Shown: positions 7,346-15,625, counted from the first letter of the stretch. The stretch is DNA of 24,848 nt from an uncultured Blautia sp. (GCA_905209435.1 CAJLTE010000042.1:1-24848); one strand, 5' to 3'. Translations and numbers: made by a program. The notes: a model not told the origin generated them from the sequence alone.

Positions 7346-8242
7346 ATGGCAGAAATTATAACAGATGGTTCACAAAAAGAGCTGAAAAAGCATGGCAGTG
7401 ATGAATTTCCGCTGCTTGTAAGCTACGAACAGCTTTCCGGCTATAAATCCGGTTCTTTCCTGTGGCACTGGCATCCTGAAATAGAAATCACCCTTGTTCT
7501 GGACGGACAGATTCTCTATAAAGTAAACCAATGTACTTATCATATGAAAACCGGTGATATTCTACTTGGAAATGCTAATGTTCTCCACGCAGGTTTCATG
7601 GAAGACATGCAGGACGGAAAATACGTTTCCATCACTTTTTTGCCAAAAATCATTTATGGATCTTATGAAAGTATTCTTCGCAGAAAATATGTAGAACCTT
7701 TTTTACAAAATTTCTCTATTCCTGCGATTCACATCGATTATTCTGAACCATGGCACAGAACTTTTGCTGAATATGTAAAAGAAATCATACATCTGTATGA
7801 AGAAAAGAAAGAGTTTTATGAACTGGACATCACCGGAACTCTGCAGAAACTGTGGCGCTGTATGCTGCAGAATCTCCCTGAAAATCTCCCCTATACAGAA
7901 CACAGTAAACTGGAACGTAACCGTATGCGTGAGATCATGGATTATCTGGAACACAATTACATGAATAAAATCCAGATGAAAGACATCGCGGAAGAAATCC
8001 ATCTCTGTGAAAGTGAATGCAGCCGACTGTTTAAGCGTTACATGAATGTTTCCTTGTTTACCTTCCTGCAGGAATACCGTGTAGAGCGAAGCCTCGAATT
8101 CCTTCTCAATTCCGGTGACAGCATTATGGACGTCGCCCAGAAATCCGGATTTACAGACTCCAATTATTATGCTAAGGTATTTTCCCGTGTGAAAGGCTGC
8201 AGCCCGCAGAAGTACAGGAAACAAAATATCAGAAAAATTTAA
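7346..8242 (+). CDS. AraC-family transcriptional regulator with cupin sensor domain
   Basis: A 298-residue regulator. Residues about 25-160 form a cupin-like sugar-binding half, visible as HWHPEIEITLVLDGQ followed by GDILLGNANVLHAG. Residues about 190-295 are the two helix-turn-helix units, ending in the AraC signature (DSNYYAKVFSRVKGCSPQKYR). AGGAGG (7332-7337) sits 8 bases before the ATG. It is divergent from galK with a shared control region of about 350 bp, so galK is the most likely target; that is inference from position. It is followed by a terminator hairpin. Confidence 0.9.
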   Translation: MAEIITDGSQKELKKHGSDEFPLLVSYEQLSGYKSGSFLWHWHPEIEITLVLDGQILYKVNQCTYHMKTGDILLGNANVLHAGFMEDMQDGKYVSITFLPKIIYGSYESILRRKYVEPFLQNFSIPAIHIDYSEPWHRTFAEYVKEIIHLYEEKKEFYELDITGTLQKLWRCMLQNLPENLPYTEHSKLERNRMREIMDYLEHNYMNKIQMKDIAEEIHLCESECSRLFKRYMNVSLFTFLQEYRVERSLEFLLNSGDSIMDVAQKSGFTDSNYYAKVFSRVKGCSPQKYRKQNIRKI

Positions 8243-8274
8243 ATAATTTATATTTTTTCTAGTTTGAAATTTAC

Positions 8275-8321
8275 AATTGGCTTTTTCCATGTAAGCAAAT
8301 TAAACATGAAAAAAGCCAATT
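8275..8321. terminator. Hairpin between convergent genes, probable bidirectional terminator
   Basis: Two 18-base arms (8275-8292 and 8304-8321) pair with a single mismatch; T/A runs lie inside the arms. It stands between the end of the AraC gene and the end of the convergent exported-protein gene. The U-tracts outside the stem are weak, so the assignment rests mainly on the stem length and position. Confidence 0.6.
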
Positions 8322-8399
8322 AAATTTATCTTATCCGAAGTCCTTTGTAATCTATTTTTAGTTTTGTCCTCTGTGTTCTTTTCAATATACATCCACTAA

Positions 8400-9200
8400 T
8401 TAACTAAACTTAATGTTCTCAGAATCAGCAAACCAACCTTTCTGTCCATTAACCGAAATCTGATAAAGATAAGTGGTGCGATTCAGTCTTATGTAGTTTA
8501 ATGTCACCTTCTGTCCTGCTTTTACACGGGGCCCATTTTTAACATTAAGGTTTGACATACTTTTACTGGTACTGAAAGAATTTTTTGCATAAAATATTTT
8601 TCTACCTGTAACTCTGGAAGTCCAGGATTTACAAGTGATTTTGTTATTTTTTACTGTAAATTGTGTTTCCACAGTAAGCGAATCTCCTACATTTTTAAAA
8701 GAATAAGGATTTCTCCAATATCCACCAGTAGATGATTCTACATAAAGAGTATTCTTTTTTACTTTTTTAAAATTTGAAAAAGAAAAAACTTTATTTAAAT
8801 TTTTTTCGCCCGGTGTAGATTTAAATTTTCCGCCTGAATACATATATGCCTTTAGGTCATGACCGCCATATAAATAATTAGTTGTCAGCAAATATGTATC
8901 TTTCGTACTAATCTTACACCAATATATATCAGCTCCCTTTCCTATAAAAATGCGCTGTTTAAATTTTCCATTAAGATAAATTCTTGCGTACCCTCGTTCT
9001 GAGTCAGCAGTACATTTAAAACGATCTCTCTTACCATCTCTAGTAAAATCATAGTTTGTATACGTTTTATCCGCTTTCAAAACAACCATCTGACTCGCTG
9101 CCTGTACGGTAACAACCTTACTGTCAATAATAAGGAGTACTCCCAAAAGCACCATACATAACATGTGACACCAGTTTCTTAATTTTCTACCTTCCTTCAT
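8400..9200 (-). CDS. Exported protein of unknown function with SH3-like C-terminus
   Basis: A 266-residue secreted protein. The signal peptide has basic residues, a hydrophobic core at about 12-27 and a cleavage site near VTVQA-AS. Residues about 48-60 hold the loop NYDFTRDGKRDRF, resembling the DxDxDG calcium loops of FG-GAP/VCBS repeats. The last 55 residues (VKAGQKVTLNYIRL to GQKGWFADSENIKFS) resemble a bacterial SH3-like wall-binding domain. I placed the start at the ATG at 9198-9200, which has GAGGAAGGTG upstream, rather than 14 codons earlier, where no such site exists. The N-terminal half resembles that of the next protein upstream (YD, loop, GYA, ADI and Y positions align), so they look like paralogues. 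It has its own promoter. No function is assigned. Confidence 0.75.
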   Translation of the reverse strand: MKEGRKLRNWCHMLCMVLLGVLLIIDSKVVTVQAASQMVVLKADKTYTNYDFTRDGKRDRFKCTADSERGYARIYLNGKFKQRIFIGKGADIYWCKISTKDTYLLTTNYLYGGHDLKAYMYSGGKFKSTPGEKNLNKVFSFSNFKKVKKNTLYVESSTGGYWRNPYSFKNVGDSLTVETQFTVKNNKITCKSWTSRVTGRKIFYAKNSFSTSKSMSNLNVKNGPRVKAGQKVTLNYIRLNRTTYLYQISVNGQKGWFADSENIKFS

Positions 9201-9260
9201 AAATACACCTTCCTCATATAAAATTCTTTTTACCCTTTGCAATAGTTTTTATATAAATAT

Positions 9261-9289
9261 ATACTATCATGCCCTTATACGGCTTGCAA
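9261..9289 (-). promoter_or_regulatory. Promoter of the SH3-like exported protein gene
   Basis: On the minus strand TTGCAA (9284-9289), a 17-base spacer and TAGTAT (9261-9266) make a plausible vegetative promoter about 60 bp upstream of the start codon. The remaining sequence up to 9470 shows no gene and no clear terminator, so read-through from the upstream gene is also possible. Confidence 0.5.
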
Positions 9290-9470
9290 TGACTGACATC
9301 AGTGCAAAAGCTCCTATTCGTATATCGATATTTTACCTCAGTTTCCAAAAACAATGACAAATTTCTCATCAAAATGTTTCTTGCCTGACTGTATGGACAT
9401 CTCCATGCATGTCAAACGGATAAAATCATTCGCATTCGCTACTTGTTCATAACAACATCCATATCTGATA

Positions 9471-10589
9471 CTACTGTCCCTGATAATCCCCAGAATATTT
9501 CACATACGCATCCGCGCAAACATTCTGTACAGATGCCAGATTTGCCTTCGCTTCGTCTTCTGTTCCATATACACCTGCAGTGACAACATAATATCTTTCA
9601 GTATTGAGATTACTCCAGTCTGTTGTCAGAAATACATTTGCAGAAAATCCGGCATTGTTAAGATTTTCTGCGTAGCTATATGCATCTCCCGATTCTCTGG
9701 ATCCATAGCACCATATGCCATAAAATGGTGCTGTAGAAGAACTCTCCTGAACTTTCGTTTCAACAGTCTGATCATTCTCAACTCTTATCTTCTGGAATTT
9801 AATCCGCGGCAAATATCCCATGTCATCAGACGTTTCATATTCACTATGCAGTGCATCATCGCTTAGAGAATACACGCCAAAACAAGTTTCACCCATTGTT
9901 TCATCAATAAACAGATACCCTGTTTCTTTCTGAAAATGTACTAAGCCCTCTGATGCCCAGGAATAAAACAATGCGTCAGGAAGCTCCGTATACTCTTTGC
10001 TATTACCATCATAGCGATAAACATGATAAATATACTGCCCACCCTCTGTTGCTTCAGATGTAAAACTCCTTACAATGAGCTCCTTACTTCCATCCCGGTC
10101 CAGATCAACCCTGCTGTATGCCATTGGTCTTTCAGCGGCGGTTTTCTTTTTTTCTCCGCTTCTGTTCACCAATTCTTCCAAGTGTCCTTCGGACAACTGC
10201 AAAACGCCGCAATATTCATCCTCTTCGTCCGAATATAATCTCAGATAAAACAGAGATTTCATATTTTTTACCGGACAAATGCAAATATCTGCCTTATTCG
10301 GACTCTGCTCTGTTTGCATAGAAAAAACTTTGTTTTCATCTATGTATACAATAATGCTGGCATAACCATTTTCATTGCTTACAGCATATACGCTTACCTG
10401 TTCATTTTCATTATCTGCATTCATGTCATATGAATCTTCCCAGATTTTCTCCTGATATGCATATTCACCCTTCAGTTCCTCCAACGCACCAGAACTGCTG
10501 TCTGCGTCCGCTCCATATACATAAATACAGGATAGCCCAACGCATAGCATCATACACATTATAAATTTACATGTTCTTTTTAAAATCAT
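9471..10589 (-). CDS. Exported protein with DxDxDG loops and C-terminal SPOR-like domain
   Basis: A 372-residue protein. An N-terminal signal peptide (about 1-29, cleavage near YVYGADA) precedes two acidic loops, SYDMNADNENE (53-63) and VDLDRDGSKEL (161-171), of the calcium-binding FG-GAP/VCBS kind. Residues about 288-366 fit a SPOR-type repeat: FYGIWCYGSRESGDAY, a helix with AENLNNAGF, then RYYVVTAGVYGTEDEAKANL and AYVKYSG. SPOR domains bind denuded peptidoglycan, which would place the protein at the wall. Its stop and start fit an operon with the zinc-ribbon protein (21-bp gap); GGGGAAAG precedes the ATG. Function beyond a wall association is unknown. Confidence 0.75.
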   Translation of the reverse strand: MILKRTCKFIMCMMLCVGLSCIYVYGADADSSSGALEELKGEYAYQEKIWEDSYDMNADNENEQVSVYAVSNENGYASIIVYIDENKVFSMQTEQSPNKADICICPVKNMKSLFYLRLYSDEEDEYCGVLQLSEGHLEELVNRSGEKKKTAAERPMAYSRVDLDRDGSKELIVRSFTSEATEGGQYIYHVYRYDGNSKEYTELPDALFYSWASEGLVHFQKETGYLFIDETMGETCFGVYSLSDDALHSEYETSDDMGYLPRIKFQKIRVENDQTVETKVQESSSTAPFYGIWCYGSRESGDAYSYAENLNNAGFSANVFLTTDWSNLNTERYYVVTAGVYGTEDEAKANLASVQNVCADAYVKYSGDYQGQ

Positions 10590-10610
10590 CTATTCTTTCC
10601 CCATTATATT

Positions 10611-12407
10611 CTACTCTATAGTAAGCATTCCACTTTCAGCCGACATTGTTGCAGTTACCGTTGCAAGATCTTGTACACCATTCTCACTTGATGCTACACC
10701 GGCGCTTATTGGATTGGGAGCGTCTGCTAAATCCTGATATGGATTCTCAGCATAGTCTATGGACTGTAACGTCTGTACATTGCTGCTGTTCCATGAACCG
10801 TTCATCCCTGCTGGTGCCAGGCTGGCAACAAAATTCTCCTGGCCTTCTCCATTTCGAACTGTCCCGGAAACACATAATGATACAGTCCCATCATCAGATA
10901 GACTGTAAACTTCAACTGTTGTTCTGACAGCAGGAGTTCCATCCCCTTCATCATAACCATAGCAGTAAGAAGCGAATCCTATCTCATGCATTCCATTGTT
11001 ATTCATAATAAAACATGTCTGTGTATTTCCATAGGAAATGTCTTCCACCGCCTCATCCAGACCGACAGATACTGTCTGAGATGCAGTCATTTCAACTGTT
11101 CCATTATTGACTTTATAGATTCTGAAACCCATCTTCCCACTCTGCATTTCCGCAACTACAAGCTCCGGGATTCCATCCCCGTCCAGATCCTGAATTCCGT
11201 CAGTCAGTCGTCCAGTCATTGTTGCTGCCGCGCTGCTTCCATTACCGTAAGTATAAGAAACTGATGTACCACTGAATTCTGCAGACGGAATTTCCGCCGG
11301 GAGAGTGTCATTCTCATAGTCACTTAATATCTGCTCTACTGAAGATGAGGCTCTCTCGGTATCATCACCATATTCATTTTCTTCCACCGAATTCTGCCCT
11401 GCATTATTCCCTTGCGCAGAATCATTTTCTGTATCTATTTCTGAGGCTGCCACTTCTGGAGAATACTGATTTGAGGAATTACTCTTTGAATTATATTCCC
11501 AATCTTGCTCAATATCTGAATCTGCGTCCTCAAGATCATCGTCATCATCTGTATCGTTATATTCGAGATCATCGTTATCATCTGCATTGCTATATTCAAG
11601 GTCATCATCATCTACGTCATTATTCATATCAATATCCGAATTTCCATTGTCTGCTGCACTGTAATGATTTTTATCATCTTCAGGATTATTAAGTTCAGCT
11701 GCTGCTATGCCATCATTACTGTCATTATCTACCGGCGGAACTTTCTCTGATTCAGGCGTTACCGTAGGGTCCGGGTCCTCATCTGATTTCCCGTCTATAA
11801 ACTCATCAACCGTATATGAAATTTTTACCAGTTCAGCTTCTACATCACTGCTATCACCACCAGGGTTCTGATCATTAGCATTACTGTTACCAGTGTTTTG
11901 ATCATTAGTCACCTTTTTATTTTGTATCTGCTGCATAGTATCTTCTAACGCTTTCTGCAGTGCCTGGGCCTGAGCCAGATTTGTCAGATTGACAGACGAT
12001 TTCTGTAAATATTTTACCGCCTGCTGCGGCTGCTTTCTTCCATTGTAGACTCTGGCCATTCCTGTCGCAGCATCTGCTGATTTCGGCTCAATCTTCATAC
12101 TTTTATCAAACGCTTCTTCTGCCTTATCATAGTCTGCCTCTTCCAGATATTTATTTCCAATATCAATCTGCTTCTCTGCCCTTGCCTTATTTATCTTCGC
12201 AGGCATAATTACTGCTATAGCAGCTGCGCTAGAACCGATACATACAATCCAGATAACTGCTAAAATAATTATCGTATTCTTTTTTGCCTTAGATCTTCGT
12301 TTCTTTTCCAGAGATTCTCCACACTCTATGCAAAAAAGATTTCCCTTAGGATTCTCCTTGCCGCACCTGGGACAGCTCTTGCTTCCTTTTCTTCTTTTTT
12401 CAGGCAT
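10611..12407 (-). CDS. Zinc-ribbon, TPR, membrane-anchored protein with Asp-rich linker
   Basis: A 598-residue protein of unusual layout. It begins with a cytoplasmic zinc ribbon (C12, C15, C26, C29 in CPRCG and CIECG), then a basic patch and one transmembrane helix (about 44-68). TPR-like helices follow (about 78-155, GNKYLEEADYDKAEEAFDKS). A low-complexity linker (about 165-360) contains three related acidic units around DDDDLEY, DDNDDLEY and DDDDDLED. The C-terminal domain (about 380-598) carries the calcium-type loop DLDGDGIPELVV (407-418). The outside location of the C-terminal part follows from the positive-inside rule. AGGGAGGAG precedes the ATG. It heads an operon with the SPOR-like protein, with which it shares the DxDxDG loop and a VYSLSDD segment. 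No function can be assigned. Confidence 0.75.
   Translation of the reverse strand: MPEKRRKGSKSCPRCGKENPKGNLFCIECGESLEKKRRSKAKKNTIIILAVIWIVCIGSSAAAIAVIMPAKINKARAEKQIDIGNKYLEEADYDKAEEAFDKSMKIEPKSADAATGMARVYNGRKQPQQAVKYLQKSSVNLTNLAQAQALQKALEDTMQQIQNKKVTNDQNTGNSNANDQNPGGDSSDVEAELVKISYTVDEFIDGKSDEDPDPTVTPESEKVPPVDNDSNDGIAAAELNNPEDDKNHYSAADNGNSDIDMNNDVDDDDLEYSNADDNDDLEYNDTDDDDDLEDADSDIEQDWEYNSKSNSSNQYSPEVAASEIDTENDSAQGNNAGQNSVEENEYGDDTERASSSVEQILSDYENDTLPAEIPSAEFSGTSVSYTYGNGSSAAATMTGRLTDGIQDLDGDGIPELVVAEMQSGKMGFRIYKVNNGTVEMTASQTVSVGLDEAVEDISYGNTQTCFIMNNNGMHEIGFASYCYGYDEGDGTPAVRTTVEVYSLSDDGTVSLCVSGTVRNGEGQENFVASLAPAGMNGSWNSSNVQTLQSIDYAENPYQDLADAPNPISAGVASSENGVQDLATVTATMSAESGMLTIE
11530..11620 (-). 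repeat. Acidic in-frame repeat units
   Basis: Three imperfect units of about 30-33 bases encode Asp-rich segments with a central LEY or LED (protein residues about 266-294). Neighbouring unit sequences such as tatattcgagatcatcg and tatattcaaggtcatcat are clearly related. Such a tract can change copy number by slippage and could bind divalent cations. Confidence 0.6.
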
Positions 12408-12512
12408 TCCTGACTCCTCCCTTTATGTATAACTATTTTCAAATACACCGCACAAACTCTTTGTCTGTATATTTGTATTATAAAATATAATTTCACACCT
12501 TTTACTACTAAC

Positions 12513-12518
12513 TGTCAA
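12513..12518 (-). promoter_or_regulatory. Consensus -35 upstream of the zinc-ribbon gene
   Basis: A perfect TTGACA lies on the minus strand about 110 bp upstream of the start codon. The hexamer 17 bases downstream is tgaaat, and better AT-rich -10 candidates (TATATT, TATAAT) are 22 or more bases away. The exact promoter is therefore uncertain. Confidence 0.35.
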
Positions 12519-12557
12519 GCATATATTCGATAAATATTGATTAATCATATTGTTTTT

Positions 12558-12592
12558 ACATTTTACCATATCACATCCAACATTTTACCATA
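12558..12592 (+). promoter_or_regulatory. Perfect 13-bp direct repeat upstream of the prolyl-tRNA editing gene
   Basis: acattttaccata occurs at 12558-12570 and 12580-12592, identical in all 13 bases and 22 bp apart. The downstream copy ends 6 bases before the -35 of the plus-strand promoter, an activator-like position. It is also about 40-80 bp upstream of the TTGACA of the divergent zinc-ribbon gene. A dimeric regulator with same-face half-sites would fit; the protein is unknown. Confidence 0.6.
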
Positions 12593-12598
12593 ATTTTC

Positions 12599-12627
12599 TT
12601 GTGAAATTACACCTGTTGCGATATGAT
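12599..12627 (+). promoter_or_regulatory. Promoter of the prolyl-tRNA editing gene
   Basis: TTGTGA (12599-12604), a 17-base spacer and TATGAT (12622-12627) match the vegetative consensus well and predict a start near 12634, about 32 bases before the ATG. Confidence 0.7.
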
Positions 12628-12665
12628 AACTGTAATTTAAGTATACAACGAAAGGAATTACAGAC

Positions 12666-13208
12666 ATGGAATTATTAAATGGACGCCCTTCCGATACAGC
12701 AGGACGATTAGAAAAAGAGATCCGCGTTTATGACCTGCTGGATTCTCTTGGAATCTCCTATCAGAGAGTCGATCATGAACCTGCAATGACTATTGAAGCA
12801 TGTCAGGATATTGATAAATTAATGGGAACACATATGTGCAAAAATCTTTTTCTGTGTAATCGGCAGGAAACAGATTTCTACCTTTTGTTGATGCCTGGGG
12901 ATAAGAAATTTAAGACAAAGGAACTCTCTTCCCAGATCAATACTGCACGTCTCTCCTTTGCTAATGAAACTCATATGGAAGAATTACTGGATATCACACC
13001 TGGATCTGTAAGTGTTATGGGGCTGATGAATGACAAAGATAACAAAGTGCAGCTCCTGATCGACGAAGATCTTCTGCCACATACTTATCTTGGATGTCAT
13101 CCATGCATTAATACCTCCAGTCTCTGCATAAAAACGGAGGATATTTTAAAAACATTTCTCCCGGCTGTACACCATGAGCCGCGATACGTGAAATTACTCG
13201 GAAAGTAA
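12666..13208 (+). CDS. Prolyl-tRNA editing protein, ProX/YbaK family
   Basis: A 180-residue cytoplasmic trans-editing enzyme of the YbaK/ProX family, which hydrolyses mischarged aminoacyl-tRNA(Pro), usually Ala-tRNA(Pro). The fold is seen from the N-terminal LGISYQRVDHEPAMT, through MCKNLFLCN with the conserved lysine (K59), to the family motif DITPGSVSVMGLMND and the C-terminal HPCINTSSLCI. The length is that of the stand-alone ProX/PrdX type. AAAGGAA precedes the ATG. It is a single-gene unit with its own promoter upstream and a terminator behind it. The repeat at 12558-12592 suggests specific regulation. Confidence 0.88.
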   Translation: MELLNGRPSDTAGRLEKEIRVYDLLDSLGISYQRVDHEPAMTIEACQDIDKLMGTHMCKNLFLCNRQETDFYLLLMPGDKKFKTKELSSQINTARLSFANETHMEELLDITPGSVSVMGLMNDKDNKVQLLIDEDLLPHTYLGCHPCINTSSLCIKTEDILKTFLPAVHHEPRYVKLLGK

Positions 13209-13212
13209 CATC

Positions 13213-13234
13213 CTCCCCCCTATAGAGGTGGGAG
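13213..13234. other. Short CTCCC/GGGAG hairpin behind the editing gene
   Basis: ctccc (13213-13217) and gggag (13230-13234), with an inner cct/agg pairing, form a small stem directly behind the stop codon. A full terminator follows 20 bases later. IS200/IS605-family ends often carry hairpins of this general type, so it could be a remnant. With no transposase nearby, that remains a guess. Confidence 0.3.
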
Positions 13235-13252
13235 CTTCCGGTATAAAAGCAA

Positions 13253-13293
13253 AAAACTGCCATCGAAACAGTTTCCTGTTTTATGGCAGTTTT
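13253..13293. terminator. Bidirectional terminator between convergent genes
   Basis: aaaactgccat (13253-13263) pairs with atggcagtttt (13283-13293), and inside these aaacag pairs with ctgttt. On the plus strand it is followed by cttcttt; on the minus strand it leads into ttttttgctttt. It can end both the editing gene and the response regulator operon. Confidence 0.85.
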
Positions 13294-13319
13294 CTTCTTT
13301 ATCAGAAGGACATTTGCAT

Positions 13320-13781
13320 TTATGCCGGTTCCTGACTATTTCCGGTTCTATATTCTTTTGGTGACATTCCCTTCACTTTCTTGAACACTCTGGAGAAATA
13401 CTTCTCATCACGAAATCCTACACGATAGGCAATCTCATAAGATTTCAGGATATCTGTCGCTCTGACCGGCTTCAACAGATATTCTTTCGCTCCATATCTG
13501 ATCGCCTGCTGGGCATATTTAAATTCATCATATCCACTGAGAATCACGATCACCGGATCAAGACCTGCTTTCTTTGCCTCCTGCATAACTTCGATTCCAT
13601 TTTTCAATGGCATCTGCACATCAAGCAGCACCAATTCCGGGCGATACTGAAACAGAATATCCAGCGCCTCCTGCCCGTTTTCAGCCTGATAGATCTTATC
13701 AAATTTGTCAGAGTGAAGCTGTATGTATTTCGCAACACCTCTGCGAATTGTATCTTCATCATCTGCAATTAATATTTTCAT
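13320..13781 (-). pseudogene. Response regulator with receiver but only half an AraC domain (internal deletion)
   Basis: A 153-residue product. The receiver is complete (D7/D8, phospho-acceptor D54 in LLDVQMP, S82, K104 in YLLKPVR). It runs straight, at about residues 110-114, into the last third of an AraC domain (YEIAYRVGFRDEKYFSRVFKKVKGMSPKEYR). The linker and first helix-turn-helix, roughly 90-110 residues in YesN-type relatives of about 250 residues, are missing with the frame kept. The junction lies near 13440-13452. The start at 13779-13781 has GGGAG 7 bases upstream and overlaps the kinase gene by 23 bases; an ATG 8 codons upstream lacks such a site. With one helix-turn-helix, normal DNA binding is unlikely. 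It could still be phosphorylated. An assembly error is the main alternative. Confidence 0.75.
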
Positions 13782-15600
13782 TTTCCCACTCCCTCGCTTT
13801 TTCATAAGGAATAATCAGTGTAACCGTCGTTCCTTCATTCACACGGCTCTCAATCTGCAGGGAAAACTTATCCTGATACTTTCTCTGCAGACGTTCTCTG
13901 ATATTTTTGATGGCATAACGCCCGATTCTCTGCTTCCTGTACTGGACCGGTTCTTCCTGCCAGAGTTTCTCAATCTGCTCCTGCGTCATTCCGCTTCCTG
14001 TGTCCTTAATCTCAAACCAGATTTTTCCATCTTCAAGCTGTCCTGTCACTGTAAGCAGACATGGTGTGCTGACATTCTCAAAACCATGCACGATGGCATT
14101 CTCCACAAATGGCTGTAAAATGAGTTTCGGAATAACAGCATTTTTTATACTGTCATCCACATGAATCTCATAATTCAGACGTTTCGTAAAACGCATTTTC
14201 TGAATCTGCAGATAACAGGAAACCAATTGCATCTCCTGCTCTACCGTTACTTCTCTTTTCCCCTGACTCAGAACAAGACGAAAAAGATCTGACAACGCCA
14301 GGATACTCTCTGCAATGTCATCATTTCCCGCATCTGTAGCCTGCCAGTAAAGAGAATCCAGAGTATTGTACAGAAAATGTGGATTGATCTGTGCCTGCAG
14401 TGCTGCCAGTTCACTCTCTTTTTCCTGCAAAGTAATAACATAGTTCTTATCGATCAGTTCTTTAATTGCCAGAACCATCCGGTTAAAACATTCTGCCACC
14501 TCACCTACTTCATCATGTGTAGTCACTTCTACCTGCTGCTCGAAATCTCCGGTAGAGAACTGATCAATCGCTGTGCAAAGCTGACGCAGAGGCTTTGTTA
14601 CAAGATTGGAGATAATTGCCAGCAAAGGCAGTAGACCGATCATCATACCGATCAGAAGCAACAGCGGCATATAAGCAATATCCCGAAACTGCATCTGAAG
14701 ACTATATATCGGAACAATTCTGCATACAATACTGGAGTTCTTTTCCATCTGTCTGCAATATACTTCATAATCGCCATACTGAAAATGTGTTTTTCTCTCT
14801 TTGTAATTCTGCTGCAGAAACTCGTCACTGCTCAGATACTCATCCAGTTTCCCGTCTATTTTTCCGGTCTGAACAAGATGATTGCCATTCTGATCGAGGA
14901 CAAGAACTCTCTCTTTCTCATTCTTCAGCGTATTCTGGCATACATTTTCAAAATATTCGCTGCTTACACCAATTACAATATATCCAAGTGTCTTTTTCTG
15001 AGTAAGATCAAAGATTTCACGATAAAGAACAAGTTTATTAAATCGATTGGTCTGATAGGTATCACTTTTTCCTTTCGGAACATATCTCCATACCATTCCG
15101 TTTTTGGCTTTCAGTGTTTCCTTATAAGTCTCTGTACTGCGGATTGCATCTATATCATCCACATATGCACCGGCGTCCATGCATCGAAGATACGGCCGGA
15201 TTCCGTTTTCCGGATAAATAGCAATGGTTTTGATATGCCCTTTCAGGGACATCATATCCTGCACGATCGCCATTGGTGCCTCTTCCAGCCATAGCTTAGC
15301 ATTCTTATTTTTCTCCTGTACTTCTGATTCATTTGCAGTCAGAAGATTATGAATATCATTATTAATACAGATATACGTGGAAAAATCCTTGATATCCGAC
15401 TGAAGGATACCAAGGCTCTCTGCCAGTGTGCTGACACTGGCTTCATCATTTTTCTGGCGATCTGCGATCACATCATTATAATTCTTAAGCAAAAGAGCAA
15501 GGCATATGATGATCAATACCAGTGTAAGTATCAGATATCCGTAAAAGATCAGCTTCTTCTTTACGCTTAAATGATCGACCCACTGCTTGATTCTTGTCAT
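13759..15600 (-). CDS. YesM-type sensor histidine kinase
   Basis: A full-length 613-residue sensor kinase. Transmembrane helices at about 16-38 and 311-333 enclose an extracytoplasmic sensor of about 270 residues. HAMP follows (about 334-385), then QAQINPHFLYNTLD with phospho-acceptor H408. The ATPase domain has an N box at FVENAIVHG (E500/N501), DTGSGM (533-538) and GRYAIKNIRERL. GGGAGA precedes the ATG; the gap to the permease gene is 25 bp, and its 3' end overlaps the response regulator gene. It is the only gene of this operon without an obvious deletion. If its partner is dead, it either signals to another regulator or has no output. Confidence 0.9.
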   Translation of the reverse strand: MTRIKQWVDHLSVKKKLIFYGYLILTLVLIIICLALLLKNYNDVIADRQKNDEASVSTLAESLGILQSDIKDFSTYICINNDIHNLLTANESEVQEKNKNAKLWLEEAPMAIVQDMMSLKGHIKTIAIYPENGIRPYLRCMDAGAYVDDIDAIRSTETYKETLKAKNGMVWRYVPKGKSDTYQTNRFNKLVLYREIFDLTQKKTLGYIVIGVSSEYFENVCQNTLKNEKERVLVLDQNGNHLVQTGKIDGKLDEYLSSDEFLQQNYKERKTHFQYGDYEVYCRQMEKNSSIVCRIVPIYSLQMQFRDIAYMPLLLLIGMMIGLLPLLAIISNLVTKPLRQLCTAIDQFSTGDFEQQVEVTTHDEVGEVAECFNRMVLAIKELIDKNYVITLQEKESELAALQAQINPHFLYNTLDSLYWQATDAGNDDIAESILALSDLFRLVLSQGKREVTVEQEMQLVSCYLQIQKMRFTKRLNYEIHVDDSIKNAVIPKLILQPFVENAIVHGFENVSTPCLLTVTGQLEDGKIWFEIKDTGSGMTQEQIEKLWQEEPVQYRKQRIGRYAIKNIRERLQRKYQDKFSLQIESRVNEGTTVTLIIPYEKAREWENENINCR

Positions 15601-15625
15601 ATGCCCTGTCTCCCTTAAATATTTT

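Noticed and set aside
7703..8290. 195-codon minus-strand frame opposite the AraC gene
   Set aside because: Antisense shadow of a clear AraC protein, no ribosome-binding site and no family features.
10590..10613. TATAAT-like string between the zinc-ribbon and SPOR genes as a promoter
   Set aside because: No -35 at proper spacing and only a 21-bp gap; an operon is simpler.
14785..15294. 169-codon plus-strand frame opposite the second kinase
   Set aside because: Shadow of the kinase sensor region with no supporting motif.
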